Positions 8,386 through 17,527 are shown, counted from the first letter of the stretch. The stretch is 64,000 nucleotides of DNA from Paenibacillaceae bacterium (GCA_015057705.1 SVDU01000006.1:62001-126000); one strand, 5' to 3'. The notes: generated from the sequence alone by a model not told the origin. Made by a program: numbers and translations.

Positions 8386-9585
8386 TTAATTTAGATATTT
8401 AATAATATCCGCAACTCTTTCACTAGCATGCCCATCCTCCAGAACCCCATGCTCTTCCAAAAATCCATCAACTTTATTAATATATCCTTCAGAATCAAAC
8501 TTTACGATATTCTCAACCAGTTCATCATTATCCCTAGCTACTGTAAACGGTAAGGAATACATATCCCACATCAACTTCCCTCTTTCCTCTGTATACTGGT
8601 CTAAATCATCTGCATAAAGAAAAACAGGTAAATGCATATTAATAACATCAAACGCAGAGCTGGAATAGTCGGTTATCAATACATCTGAAGCTGCCGCCAG
8701 CTCATTCATATCATCCCCCTGACTAACATCTATCATGTTTGATATTCCGTTTGTTAAAGGAAACCCTTCCAATTGTGCAGCCAATTGAGGATGAAGGCGT
8801 AAAAATACAAACCAATTCCCACCAAACTTTTCCTCCAATGCATTCACCAGACGCTTAAAATCAATAGTAGGTTCATCTGCAAATACCTGCCGGTTACCTT
8901 TTTGGCTACCGCCTCTGAAAGTAGGTGCAAACATCACTATTTTTGCATCCTGAGGCATCTGATATCGCTCCCGTATGTACCTATAAATTTCTTCTCTTCC
9001 ATTAATAAAAATATCACATCGTGGTGAACCTGTTTTAATAATATTACCATGATAAAGTAACATTTCAGGATACAGTTTTGTACACCATTCAGAATTAGAA
9101 GTCACATAATCAACAAGATTAGAATCATATTCACTTACCAGATATGCAATTCTCGGAAATAGCTTTCCTCGAAATTTTCCCACTGGTTTAAACTCCAGCG
9201 CTGCATGCCAGGTCTGTATATAAAGCTGATTTTTCCTCTTAGCCGTACCATATGCCTTTCTGCTGTTATCCACCCATACTTTTGCGGTTGTCAGATGGTA
9301 GGCTCTATTTAGAAAGCTATTTTTAACCTTTTTAATTCCATCAGGAAACTGCTTTTCCATATTATTTACCAGCCAAACAATATCATACTTTTCTTTCCTG
9401 CTTAGAAGTTCTTCCGCAATGTAGCGGGGGTTGCAGCAAAACCCTCCGTCTCCTTCAAAAGTAGTGAATACTACCTTTCTTTTATTAACCGGTAAAATCC
9501 AAAGCAAACGGTAAAATAGATTCGTTCTGTAACATTGCCTTTTACGTTTTCTTATGTATTTTTCTTCATTGCTCATACCTTTCAT
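8386..9585 (-). CDS. CDP-glycerol phosphotransferase-family (TagB/TagF-like) protein
   Basis: The 399-residue protein matches the CDP-glycerol glycerophosphotransferase family (Pfam Glyphos_transf), which moves a polyol-phosphate from a CDP donor onto an acceptor by a phosphodiester bond. Visible family marks are RKVVFTTFEGDGG, YIQTWHAALEFK, APTFRGG, LRLHPQL and VLITDYSSSAFD. The start at 9585 is chosen because its ATG overlaps the TGA of the nucleotidyltransferase gene (ATGA) and follows GGAGG by 9 bases; a longer frame to 9639 would overlap that gene by 58 bases. It lacks a long N-terminal membrane anchor, so it may act on a soluble or peripheral acceptor. Polyol and acceptor are unknown. 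In C. difficile a protein of this family acts in flagellin modification. Confidence 0.85.
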   Translation of the reverse strand: MKGMSNEEKYIRKRKRQCYRTNLFYRLLWILPVNKRKVVFTTFEGDGGFCCNPRYIAEELLSRKEKYDIVWLVNNMEKQFPDGIKKVKNSFLNRAYHLTTAKVWVDNSRKAYGTAKRKNQLYIQTWHAALEFKPVGKFRGKLFPRIAYLVSEYDSNLVDYVTSNSEWCTKLYPEMLLYHGNIIKTGSPRCDIFINGREEIYRYIRERYQMPQDAKIVMFAPTFRGGSQKGNRQVFADEPTIDFKRLVNALEEKFGGNWFVFLRLHPQLAAQLEGFPLTNGISNMIDVSQGDDMNELAAASDVLITDYSSSAFDVINMHLPVFLYADDLDQYTEERGKLMWDMYSLPFTVARDNDELVENIVKFDSEGYINKVDGFLEEHGVLEDGHASERVADIIKYLN

Positions 9586-10325
9586 CTCTGAAATTCCTCC
9601 CTTGCAATCTGAACCAGCGAATCTGGAATTAAGGCACATGCTTTTTGATAATCTTCCTTAAAATCTACTTCACTCCAAAAATATCCTTTGGTAGATATAG
9701 ATTTCACTAGAAAGGTCTGTTTATCAATCACCCTTTGTACCGCTCCTTCAAAATAAGATGTAAAGGCCTTTTCTTTCATAAGCTCAACGGTTGCACTATT
9801 TAGTTCATTAATTACACATCTGCCAACTTTAGCAATACCAATAAATTCACCTTTGGACGTTTCACAATCCATTGTTTTATTTATCTCTACAACTTTACCG
9901 TCTGTTACTTTCACTTTCATCGCCTCTTCGTCGCAAGGACTGTAATCCACCGGCAATATAATGTCTCCCTCTTCCTGAAGCAAAGCTTTAAATATCTCAG
10001 GAGCGCACAAAGTATCTGCATGTAAATATACAAAGTCATCATGAAGTAAATCTTTCGCCATAAAGTATGATCCCAGTACATTTACCATCTCAAAAAACGG
10101 ATTGTAGACACATTTGATTCCATCTATCTTCTCCGTTAGTTCATCAAACCTTTCGCTCTGGTAACCTGTAACAATAATAATATCCCTAATTCCAAAAGCA
10201 TGGAGCATAGAAATATTATATTCAATCATCTTGAAACCTTTTATTTCCATAAATGATTTAGGTTTATTGTCTGTGAGATTTCCTAATCTGCTGCCTTTTC
10301 CTGCTGCCATAATGATTGCCTGCAT
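9582..10325 (-). CDS. LicC-like sugar/phospho-alcohol nucleotidyltransferase
   Basis: The 247-residue protein has the NTP-transferase fold. It starts MQAIIMAAGKGSRLGNLTDN (the GxGxRL nucleotide loop), continues with KPKSFMEIKG, then FVYLHADTLCAP (metal Asp). It ends with WSEVDFKEDYQ, an EVD motif like that in LicC-type phosphocholine cytidylyltransferases. It should couple CTP or another NTP to a phosphorylated alcohol or sugar to give an activated donor. It is the gene immediately before the CDP-glycerol phosphotransferase-family gene and overlaps it by four bases, so it probably makes that enzyme's donor. The length is normal for LicC-like enzymes. The actual phospho-substrate is not readable. 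Confidence 0.8.
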   Translation of the reverse strand: MQAIIMAAGKGSRLGNLTDNKPKSFMEIKGFKMIEYNISMLHAFGIRDIIIVTGYQSERFDELTEKIDGIKCVYNPFFEMVNVLGSYFMAKDLLHDDFVYLHADTLCAPEIFKALLQEEGDIILPVDYSPCDEEAMKVKVTDGKVVEINKTMDCETSKGEFIGIAKVGRCVINELNSATVELMKEKAFTSYFEGAVQRVIDKQTFLVKSISTKGYFWSEVDFKEDYQKACALIPDSLVQIAREEFQR

Positions 10326-10342
10326 ACTTACGTTCTCCCATT

Positions 10343-11485
10343 CTAAATTGAATCGTAATAAATACTTGATATAATATTTTTTTGAAAGCTCAATTTGTCA
10401 TTGTTTACATTCCCCGTAACTTTTTCTGTAAGCTCTGGGATATCTTCGCTTTTAATTCCCAGGTTAAATAGAGTTTTAACGGTATTTGTCTTCTCCATAA
10501 ACCGGATCATTTCTATTCTTGCTTCTACACCGTTTTCTATTTTCCTGCCGATCAGCCAATATATAATATTCTTTACCTTATTTTCATTTACGCTGTATTG
10601 CCTTTGGATCCATGCAGGATACAAGGAGGCAACCCCCGCCCCATGACTTGTATCTGTCTTAGCACCAATCGCATACTGCATCCGATGAGGAAGGCATGTT
10701 CCCACGTTTGCAAGATTGATACCAACAATCATACTCGCATAACACATCGCTTCTCTTGCTTGATGATCATCAAGATTTTTCGCTAACAACAGAAGATTCT
10801 CTCCTATTGTTTTAATCGCTTTCTCAGAGATCATTTCGGACCAGTAATTAGATTTTACAGCTACATAGCTTTCTATCGCATGAGCCAACGCATCAAATCC
10901 CGTTTCCATTGTAATTCCAGAAGGTACTGTCCATGTATATACCGGATTAACGATTGCGGCTTTCGGTAATATTGCAGCGCCTCTTATTCCACCTTTCATT
11001 TGATAAGTCAGACTGGATAGTATTGCCCCCTTGCTCAATTCACTACCAGTACCTGCAGTCGTAGGAATAGCTATGACAGGCAACGTATGATCAGATGGTT
11101 CTATTCCCTCCAGTAAAAAACGTTCCAGCCTTTCAGTAGTACCAACTCCCACAGCTACGGCTTTTGCTGCATCGATAGCACTACCTCCGCCAAAGCCAAT
11201 AACTGCTTTCACCTGTCTGGATATACCTAACTGAACCGCCTCCTGAATCTCTTCTAATTTAGGATTTGCACTTATACTATCAAAAACCAAAGTATCTTCT
11301 ACATATGGAAGATTGTCCAGAATTCTTTTTAAGTCATTTACATAACCAAATCTTACAAGACTTCTTCCGGTTGTAACTACCATGATAGTTCCAGCCAGAT
11401 ATCTGCTTTCCTTCTTTAATGCCTCTTCTACATTATTATTGCCAAAATATATTGTTGTGGGTATTTCTAAAGTAAATCCTTCCAT
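10343..11485 (-). CDS. Iron-containing alcohol dehydrogenase
   Basis: This 380-residue protein is a group III (iron-type) alcohol dehydrogenase. Seen are IGFGGGSAIDAAKA (the GGGS NAD(P) site), IPTTAGTGSELSKGA, and GFDALAHAIESYV with the metal-binding His. A second His-bearing segment, LPHRMQYAIGAK followed by TSHGAG, completes the metal site. It would interconvert an aldehyde or ketone with an alcohol using NAD(P)H. Placed between a kinase and a nucleotidyltransferase, it likely reduces a phosphorylated aldose or ketose to a polyol-phosphate for CDP activation; this is inference. It begins 9 bases after the kinase stop. Distant relation to glycerol-1-phosphate dehydrogenases is possible. Confidence 0.82.
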   Translation of the reverse strand: MEGFTLEIPTTIYFGNNNVEEALKKESRYLAGTIMVVTTGRSLVRFGYVNDLKRILDNLPYVEDTLVFDSISANPKLEEIQEAVQLGISRQVKAVIGFGGGSAIDAAKAVAVGVGTTERLERFLLEGIEPSDHTLPVIAIPTTAGTGSELSKGAILSSLTYQMKGGIRGAAILPKAAIVNPVYTWTVPSGITMETGFDALAHAIESYVAVKSNYWSEMISEKAIKTIGENLLLLAKNLDDHQAREAMCYASMIVGINLANVGTCLPHRMQYAIGAKTDTSHGAGVASLYPAWIQRQYSVNENKVKNIIYWLIGRKIENGVEARIEMIRFMEKTNTVKTLFNLGIKSEDIPELTEKVTGNVNNDKLSFQKNIISSIYYDSI

Positions 11486-11494
11486 AGTTGAACC

Positions 11495-13027
11495 TCATAA
11501 ATTTTCAATTCTTACTTCTCTGTCATCAACCATTTTACTAATTATTCTTTTTCTTCTTTCATATAAATCTTTTACGGTCCCATAGGTATCTTTATATAGT
11601 TCATACATATACATGTACTTTTGATGATTAATCATGTTGGGCTTTATAATCATACGGACAGACACAAATTTATCAGCAGCTTCTCTCAAATCCTTAAAGC
11701 AACCTTTACCCAGCATAACCATCATAGCCGCTCCAGTTGATGTGGTCTCAAATTCGGATAAAACAAGAACGTCCCGCCCAAGAATATCCGCTTTTATCTG
11801 AGATATGAGATTAACTCTTGCCAGTCCGCCTGATAGACGAACCGAGTTTATTTTAATTCCCGTTTGCTCAATTGCAGCTATCATATCCATATCTATAAAT
11901 CCCGTACTTTCAAATACAGCTCGGGTCATGTCTTTTCTGGTATGCATTCTCTCTATACCAAAAAATACCCCCCGTGCATTATCATCCCAAATGGGCGCCC
12001 GCTCGCCTAAGAGGTATGGTAGGAATATCAAACCTTTTGCACCTAAAACAGATTCTCCTGCCTCCTTTTCCATCACCTCATAAGGATAAATTTCATTTTG
12101 ATAATAACACTGCTTTACCCACTCAATCAGTCCACCGCCCAGATTATTGCTGCCACCTATTATATTAGCGTTTTCCTTATAGAGCGGCAGATTATAGATC
12201 ATAGAGTTGTTATGTAGGTTTCTGTCTCTTGACAAGGCTCGTAATACAGTTACTGTTCCAGATACATCACTTGCTTCACCATCTTCAGATACCCCACTTC
12301 CAATGAAGGAACAAATCGCATCATAAGAGGTAACTACAATCTCCGTATTCTTACTGATTCCCAGTTTTTCCGCTAAAGCAGGGTTTATTCTGCCTACGGT
12401 ATCTCCAGGACTCATTACCCTTGGCAGACTCTGTTCAGAAACCCCTAGAGAATTTAAAAGGCTCACTGGATAATGATTTTTTTCTGGATTATAGTGATAC
12501 TTGATGGCATTAAAATAATCTGTGACATAGGTACCACTAAGTTTAAACAACATATAGTCATTGGGAGATAAAAACTTATCCGTCTTGCTAAACACTTCAG
12601 GCATATGCCTTTTTACCCACAATATTCGTGGAATCATAAGACTGGAAGTCATGTCTAATAAAGTTTCTCCATATACTTGCTTGAATTCATTTAGCTCAGA
12701 AATATACTTGCTCTCTTCTTCTGCTCTTTTATCTGAAACCATGAAAGCGCTCATAAGAGGAGACCCATCTTTATCTACGCAAACCAGACAAGAAGCAGAT
12801 GCTGTAACAGTTATATAATCAATACATATATCCTTGCATTCACAGGCTGCCCTTCCAATCAGTTGCTCCGCGCTCTGCCACCATTCCTTCGGATCCTGTT
12901 CAACTTTTTCTGCACTGATTGCTGTCTTTATGGGGATTGAGTCACTAAACAATTTCATCCCATCACCATTAAAAACAATGCACCTTATGCTCTTAAGCCC
13001 CATATTGATAACCATTACATTTTTCAT
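11495..13027 (-). CDS. FGGY-family carbohydrate kinase
   Basis: The 510-residue protein follows the FGGY sugar kinase plan. An N-terminal actin-like domain begins VMVINMGLKSIRCIVFNGDG, then VSDKRAEEES, LSPNDYMLFKLSG, a central SYDAICSFIGSG and DVSGTVTVL. The C-terminal domain has VRLSGGLARVNLISQIKADI, the FGGY-type ATP-site block. It is most like xylulokinase/gluconokinase members, but the substrate pocket cannot be assigned. It probably phosphorylates a polyol or ketose that feeds the glycan donor pathway. It starts 16 bases after the aldolase gene and runs into the dehydrogenase gene with 9 bases between. Confidence 0.8.
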   Translation of the reverse strand: MKNVMVINMGLKSIRCIVFNGDGMKLFSDSIPIKTAISAEKVEQDPKEWWQSAEQLIGRAACECKDICIDYITVTASASCLVCVDKDGSPLMSAFMVSDKRAEEESKYISELNEFKQVYGETLLDMTSSLMIPRILWVKRHMPEVFSKTDKFLSPNDYMLFKLSGTYVTDYFNAIKYHYNPEKNHYPVSLLNSLGVSEQSLPRVMSPGDTVGRINPALAEKLGISKNTEIVVTSYDAICSFIGSGVSEDGEASDVSGTVTVLRALSRDRNLHNNSMIYNLPLYKENANIIGGSNNLGGGLIEWVKQCYYQNEIYPYEVMEKEAGESVLGAKGLIFLPYLLGERAPIWDDNARGVFFGIERMHTRKDMTRAVFESTGFIDMDMIAAIEQTGIKINSVRLSGGLARVNLISQIKADILGRDVLVLSEFETTSTGAAMMVMLGKGCFKDLREAADKFVSVRMIIKPNMINHQKYMYMYELYKDTYGTVKDLYERRKRIISKMVDDREVRIENL

Positions 13028-13043
13028 TGCCTTTGTCCTTTTT

Positions 13044-13859
13044 CTAAATAATAATTTTTAATTTTTGATATGCCATCTGAAAAATAGCTTTATAAATTAA
13101 TTCTTCAACACGAGAAGCCTGAAATCCTTCTTCTTCCAGAAACCCATTCTTCAGCGAAAGTAAAATGCCCTTTCTATAAGCCAGTTTTACTTCTGTTGAT
13201 ATGTTGATTTTTCTAACATTATCTACCTGAGATAACTTATGTATCTCTTCATCCCCCATACCACTTCCTCCATGTACAACAAACGGAATGTTAGAGATCT
13301 GTGCTACATAGTCAATCAAATCGTAATCAAGCTCTGGTCTTCCTTTATACATGCCATGAGCATTTCCAAATGCTACAGCAAGCATATCAACTTCTGTTTC
13401 CATTAAAAATTTTTTTATATCTTCCCGGCTTGCAATTTGATTCTCCTGTATATTTATATTGTCTTCGATACCTTTTATCTGTCCAACTTCTGCCTCCACC
13501 AAAATTTTTTCTTTATGGGCCATTTGTATTATCTTATTAGTCCTCTGAATGTTTTCCTGTAAACTTAAATCAGAAGCATCTATCATAACTGAATCCCATT
13601 TCACAGAAATGGCATCCTTAATTAAATCCAAATCTTTGCAATGGTCCAAATGAAGGTAAACTTTGATTTTCTTTCTATCTCCATAGCTTTTAATGAATGC
13701 TCTTGTCTCTTTTACATCCATCTGCTTATATATACTGGAAGATGTCTGTAAAATAACATTCTTATTCCATTCGGCTGCAGCGTCAATTACTGCTTTTGCT
13801 GAATTAACATCCCATATATTAAAAGCAAGCAGGCATTCCTTTTGTAAATCACTTATCAT
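13044..13859 (-). CDS. Class II fructose-bisphosphate aldolase-family protein
   Basis: The 271-residue protein is a zinc-dependent class II aldolase of the FbaA/GatY/KbaY group. HLDHC holds zinc-binding His residues, VEAEVGQIKG holds a conserved Glu, AVAFGNAHGMYKG supplies another zinc His, VVHGGSG binds the phosphate, and INISTE follows. All catalytic blocks look intact. These enzymes join dihydroxyacetone phosphate to an aldehyde or split ketose bisphosphates. In this operon it may build or trim the carbon skeleton of the polyol that is later phosphorylated and CDP-activated; that is inference. The gene overlaps the end of the glycerophosphodiesterase gene by 11 bases. It is unlikely to be the glycolytic enzyme, given the context. 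Confidence 0.82.
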   Translation of the reverse strand: MISDLQKECLLAFNIWDVNSAKAVIDAAAEWNKNVILQTSSSIYKQMDVKETRAFIKSYGDRKKIKVYLHLDHCKDLDLIKDAISVKWDSVMIDASDLSLQENIQRTNKIIQMAHKEKILVEAEVGQIKGIEDNINIQENQIASREDIKKFLMETEVDMLAVAFGNAHGMYKGRPELDYDLIDYVAQISNIPFVVHGGSGMGDEEIHKLSQVDNVRKINISTEVKLAYRKGILLSLKNGFLEEEGFQASRVEELIYKAIFQMAYQKLKIII

Positions 13860-14601
13860 CCCTTATCTCACTTCCTAAATCTGGTTTGTTAGTAATGATT
13901 CCATTAACGCCCCAATCACAAAATTTCCGCATGTCTTTTCCGCTGTTTACCGTCCAGATGTTAACCTCGAACCCCTTTTTCTTAAGTGATTCAACCGAAT
14001 CTATTTTATTCATATGATACCAAGCCGGATGTACAGTTGTTACGTTATATTTTTTTGCATACTCCGCGATATCCATATTGCCGTCACTATAAAGAAATGC
14101 TACCCTTGTCTTTGAGTCTATTTCACGAAGATTCAACATGGAGGAGTGAGAAAAAGAAGAAAATAAAGTCCTTTCAAATACATTTATATCTTTTACTATT
14201 TTTAATACCTTTTCTTCCATACCCTCATAAGAAATTATACTATTTTTCAATTCTATATTAAGCTGGAAATCATTACCTGACCTTGATATCTTTTTTGAAA
14301 AATAATCCAGCACTTCCTCCAAAAGAGGAATCTTAATACCACGGAATTCCGGGTGGGTTCTATTAAATTCAAATTGCCTGATGTCTTCCAGGAGAAAGTC
14401 TTTCACATATCCAGCCCCATCTGATACCCGGCTTATTTCCTCATCATGAACAACTACCAAATGTCCATCCTTCGTCATCTGCACGTCAAATTCAATCCCG
14501 TCTGCTCCCATATCATAAGCCAACTGGAATGCTTCCATAGAGTTCTCCGGTGCATACTGACTTGCTCCACGATGTCCATATATTTTCGTCTCGTATTTCA
14601 T
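13849..14601 (-). CDS. Glycerophosphodiester phosphodiesterase family protein
   Basis: The 250-residue protein is a GDPD-type TIM barrel. It begins with YGHRGASQYAPENSMEAF (catalytic HRG and the EN pair), then GIEFDVQMTKDG (metal Glu and Asp) and LVVVHDEE (second catalytic His). No signal peptide is present, so it acts in the cytoplasm. It could release glycerol-3-phosphate or another phospho-polyol from a phosphodiester, feeding the cytidylyltransferase domain encoded just upstream. Its ATG overlaps that gene's stop (ATGA, 14598-14601). Its length is normal for bacterial GDPD. The link to glycan donor supply is inferred from operon position only. Confidence 0.85.
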   Translation of the reverse strand: MKYETKIYGHRGASQYAPENSMEAFQLAYDMGADGIEFDVQMTKDGHLVVVHDEEISRVSDGAGYVKDFLLEDIRQFEFNRTHPEFRGIKIPLLEEVLDYFSKKISRSGNDFQLNIELKNSIISYEGMEEKVLKIVKDINVFERTLFSSFSHSSMLNLREIDSKTRVAFLYSDGNMDIAEYAKKYNVTTVHPAWYHMNKIDSVESLKKKGFEVNIWTVNSGKDMRKFCDWGVNGIITNKPDLGSEIRDDK

Positions 14602-15932
14602 TGTCTAGTCTCCAAAAATTTCTCCACAACCCCAGCCATAGCAATTGACTCTTCCTCTGTAAATTTATAAGATTTCCTTTCTCCGTTATGAATGAGTGAC
14701 ACAAATTCACTTAATTCATAACGCAGACCATCTCCCAAAAATTTTGCAGTATACTGTTCCTTTTTATAAGCATTCTCGAAACGGACTTCAAAAGATTTTG
14801 TCAGCCACCAGGGTGATTCTGCCAGTATATAGCCTTTGGTTCCTGCTATGATTAGCTGTCCTTCTGATTTTACAGCAACACCTGTCTTGGATAATGCCAT
14901 CCCCCTGTCAAAAGTAAAAGAAGCTTTCGTATATAAATCGACACCATTTTCATTTTTAATACTGTTAAATTTTACCTCTTTATACTGTGTTCCCAGTAAT
15001 TTAAAAATAGGAAGCATAGTGTGATTCCCGAATTCTAAAAATCCTCCCCCATAATTAGGATCCTTACATTCCCTTGATTCCAGATCTGCAATTCTGGTAA
15101 AACAAGCTTCCACATCTACAATATTTCCAATAATTCCACTTCTTGCAACCCCCAAAAGCTGATTAAATCCAGGGCAATAAGCAGTTTTAATAGCTTCCAT
15201 AAGCAGGCAGTCATTTGCTTTTGCAATCGCAAATAATTCAAGTGACTGTGCTTTTGATAAAGCCATAGGTTTTTCACACAGTACATGTTTCTTCAAACTT
15301 AGCGCTTTCTTTGCATATTCAAAATGTGTCTGGTGCAAAGAAGCGATATATACTGCATCCAATGGCTTTAGAAAGTCTTCATAATTTTCCCAATGCGCTT
15401 GAACACCAAATCGATCTGCAAACCGCTTTATACTTTCCTCATGAGGATTAAAAGCGCTGACTGTTTCAATCCCACTGACAAATTTTGCTTCAGGTACAAA
15501 TCTTCCTGCAATTCGTCCAGTTCCAACAATTCCTAATTTAATAATCGGATACTTTTGTTTTCTTAATAATGTACTTGAGATTTCTTTTGTTCTTTCCAAA
15601 TATACCACTTTGCAAAAATCTTTCAGGTAATCAAATTCCCCGGTCCAGTCTGAACCAATGGTAAATATATCCACACCATATTTATGAATATCTTCCACCT
15701 TCTGACCAACATGGTCTTCCACTATTATCTTATCTGCAAATCCGGTTTTTTTAACGTTTTCTATCCGGTCTATGATGGAATCCACTACATTTAATTTTCC
15801 ACGAGATTCATCATATTGTTCCGTTGTAATACCCACAATCAAATAGTCACCTAATGCTTTTGCTCTTTCAAGCAATTTATAATGTCCTTCATGAAATAAA
15901 TCAAAAGAACCATATGTTATTACTCTTGTCAT
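14598..15932 (-). CDS. Fusion: TagD-like cytidylyltransferase + Gfo/Idh/MocA oxidoreductase
   Basis: Two enzymes are joined in 444 residues. Residues 1-140 are a TagD-like cytidylyltransferase: GSFDLFHEGHYKLLERA contains the HxGH motif and ERTKEISSTLLR matches the second signature. Residues 145 onward start KLGIVGTGRIAGRF and have CEKPMALS, the EKP motif of Gfo/Idh/MocA NAD(P) oxidoreductases, plus GNHTMLPIF. The start at 15932 is preferred because GAGGAG lies about 10 bases upstream and the cytidylyltransferase begins at once; a longer frame to 15974 adds 14 unaligned residues. It is the first gene of the packed glycan operon. It may activate a phospho-polyol and oxidise or reduce the same or a related sugar. 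Substrates unknown. Confidence 0.82.
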   Translation of the reverse strand: MTRVITYGSFDLFHEGHYKLLERAKALGDYLIVGITTEQYDESRGKLNVVDSIIDRIENVKKTGFADKIIVEDHVGQKVEDIHKYGVDIFTIGSDWTGEFDYLKDFCKVVYLERTKEISSTLLRKQKYPIIKLGIVGTGRIAGRFVPEAKFVSGIETVSAFNPHEESIKRFADRFGVQAHWENYEDFLKPLDAVYIASLHQTHFEYAKKALSLKKHVLCEKPMALSKAQSLELFAIAKANDCLLMEAIKTAYCPGFNQLLGVARSGIIGNIVDVEACFTRIADLESRECKDPNYGGGFLEFGNHTMLPIFKLLGTQYKEVKFNSIKNENGVDLYTKASFTFDRGMALSKTGVAVKSEGQLIIAGTKGYILAESPWWLTKSFEVRFENAYKKEQYTAKFLGDGLRYELSEFVSLIHNGERKSYKFTEEESIAMAGVVEKFLETRQ

Positions 15933-16002
15933 ATATAAGTTCTCCTCATTTAAAAGATTATTTGATGCTCGCAATTACTTTAACTTTATTACTAAATTTT
16001 TA

Positions 16003-16056
16003 TTATAGCAAAACAGATACTCCTTCTATAGAGGAGGAGTATCTGTTTTGCTATAA
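16003..16056. terminator. Symmetric terminator-like hairpin
   Basis: Two 22-base arms (16003-16024 and 16035-16056) are exact inverted copies with a 10-base loop. An A4 run precedes and a T4 run follows the CAGATACTCCT core on either strand, so it can act in both directions. It lies downstream of the flagellin-glycosyltransferase unit and just before the glycan operon. The T run is short, so leakage is possible. Confidence 0.65.
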
Positions 16057-16176
16057 TACGTTACACATAATGTGCAACCTAACCAAGATCGTAATGTAAT
16101 TGTTTTTGTTGAAATAAACAATTTCACTTTATCCAATTTAAATCCTCCCAATCGGTTGCATAACTATATTAAGATA

Positions 16177-17499
16177 TTAATCATTATTTTCCAACGCAAT
16201 TTTTTCTTCCACCGAAAGCAACTCATATACTTTATTCTCTAAGGCAGGATAGTCTGCCATCTTAGAAGCTTTTAATAAAAATAATTTATTCTTCAAAGAT
16301 GTTGTGTCATAAAGTTTTTGTAGGAAATCAAAAGTGAGATTAGCAGTTTGTATCTCTCCATTCTCCTTCATAAAAAAGCTTATAATTTCCTCGAGAATCG
16401 GCATTTGATATAAGTTTAATCTAAGTGCCAATACACCATACCGTATCATACTAGAGATCTGCCCAAATTCCCGATAAGCGCAAAATAGCATTTGATACAC
16501 TTCCACCAAACCACCTGATATATCTAAAAAACTATCCCCTTGATACTGATCAAGTAATTGCAGTGCTTTTTCAAAATATAAAACAGCACCCTTTTTAATA
16601 TAATTTTTATAATACCAATATCCTAGCCAATACTCCAGATCCGGTGATACGCATCCGGAAATCTTCGCTTTTTCATATATTTCCAATAATTCTTCTTCAG
16701 TTCCTGCATCGCTTAGGTATTTCAACTTAAAAAAATTACAGAATGCAGCCTCTTTTCTAGCTTCGGAAAGAACCCTGTCTGCATTATCAATCACATAACG
16801 ATATGCCTGTTCAGCTTCACCAAATAACTTAACTGCAAAAAAAGCATCACCCAAATAAGACCACGCATTATAATCTTCCGGACATTCCGTAACTTCATTC
16901 TTCAGCATTCGAATATTTCGCTGCAGTTTATCTGTTCCCTGATATACCTGTCTTGTATATCCTGTATGATAAATCATTAATTCTTTTGAAGCATCTACTA
17001 CAATCACATCACTACCATCTGTATTATACAAAGTCTCATGAATTCGATTGTGGTAACACAGCAAAGAAGTATTACGAAATATTCTGTCCTGTATTCCTGT
17101 TGAAAAAACCTGCCCATCATCATCTAAATTTACCAGTGAGCTTCTTACTGCATGCGGTCTCGCTTTCTTATGAAACCCGTTTTCAATACGCATCAGTATA
17201 GGGATTATCTTTGCTGTACTATCCTGTGTATAGTACTCATCAGCATCTAAAAATACAATCCAATCGCCTTTTGCTTTACTGATTGCAAAATTCTTTGCTG
17301 CCGAGAAATCATCAATCCACGTGAAATGAAATACTGTAGCACCCATTTCCTTGGCTATTTCAACGGTGCGGTCATCAGATCCTGTATCAACAACAATTTG
17401 TTCATATACAGTTCCTTTCCCCCACTCCAAAGCTTTTCTGATATTGTTTTCTTCGTTTTTAACTATCATGCATTGAGATAGCCGTACAGAATGTACCAT
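16177..17499 (-). CDS. Family 2 glycosyltransferase with TPR-like C-terminal half
   Basis: Residues 1-110 are a GT-A domain: SQCMIVKNEENNIRKAL, VVDTGSDDRTVEIA, and VFLDADEYYTQDS (DxD). The rest is helical with TPR-like units such as AWSYLGDAFFAVKLFGEAEQ and LEYWLGYWYYKNYIKKG. This resembles the SunS-type and other protein glycosyltransferases in which a TPR part holds a peptide acceptor. It is encoded directly after flagellin, 88 bases downstream, with a hairpin between. It is therefore the prime candidate for putting the first sugar on flagellin serine or threonine. That role is inferred from position and architecture; no donor is known. Confidence 0.82.
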   Translation of the reverse strand: MVHSVRLSQCMIVKNEENNIRKALEWGKGTVYEQIVVDTGSDDRTVEIAKEMGATVFHFTWIDDFSAAKNFAISKAKGDWIVFLDADEYYTQDSTAKIIPILMRIENGFHKKARPHAVRSSLVNLDDDGQVFSTGIQDRIFRNTSLLCYHNRIHETLYNTDGSDVIVVDASKELMIYHTGYTRQVYQGTDKLQRNIRMLKNEVTECPEDYNAWSYLGDAFFAVKLFGEAEQAYRYVIDNADRVLSEARKEAAFCNFFKLKYLSDAGTEEELLEIYEKAKISGCVSPDLEYWLGYWYYKNYIKKGAVLYFEKALQLLDQYQGDSFLDISGGLVEVYQMLFCAYREFGQISSMIRYGVLALRLNLYQMPILEEIISFFMKENGEIQTANLTFDFLQKLYDTTSLKNKLFLLKASKMADYPALENKVYELLSVEEKIALENND

Positions 17500-17527
17500 A
17501 TGAGATAACCTCTCTAATTCTATAGAA

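Noticed and set aside
16060-16078. Near-perfect 19-base palindrome, GTTACACAT-A-ATGTGCAAC type, upstream of the glycan operon.
   Set aside because: One arm mismatch, no recognised operator family and no promoter that it clearly overlaps.
16026-16136. A 36-codon minus-strand frame starting TTG with GGGAGG upstream, between the flagellin-side glycosyltransferase and the terminator.
   Set aside because: The start is TTG, the product resembles no known small protein, and its stop falls in the terminator loop. Chance cannot be excluded, so it was not listed as a gene.
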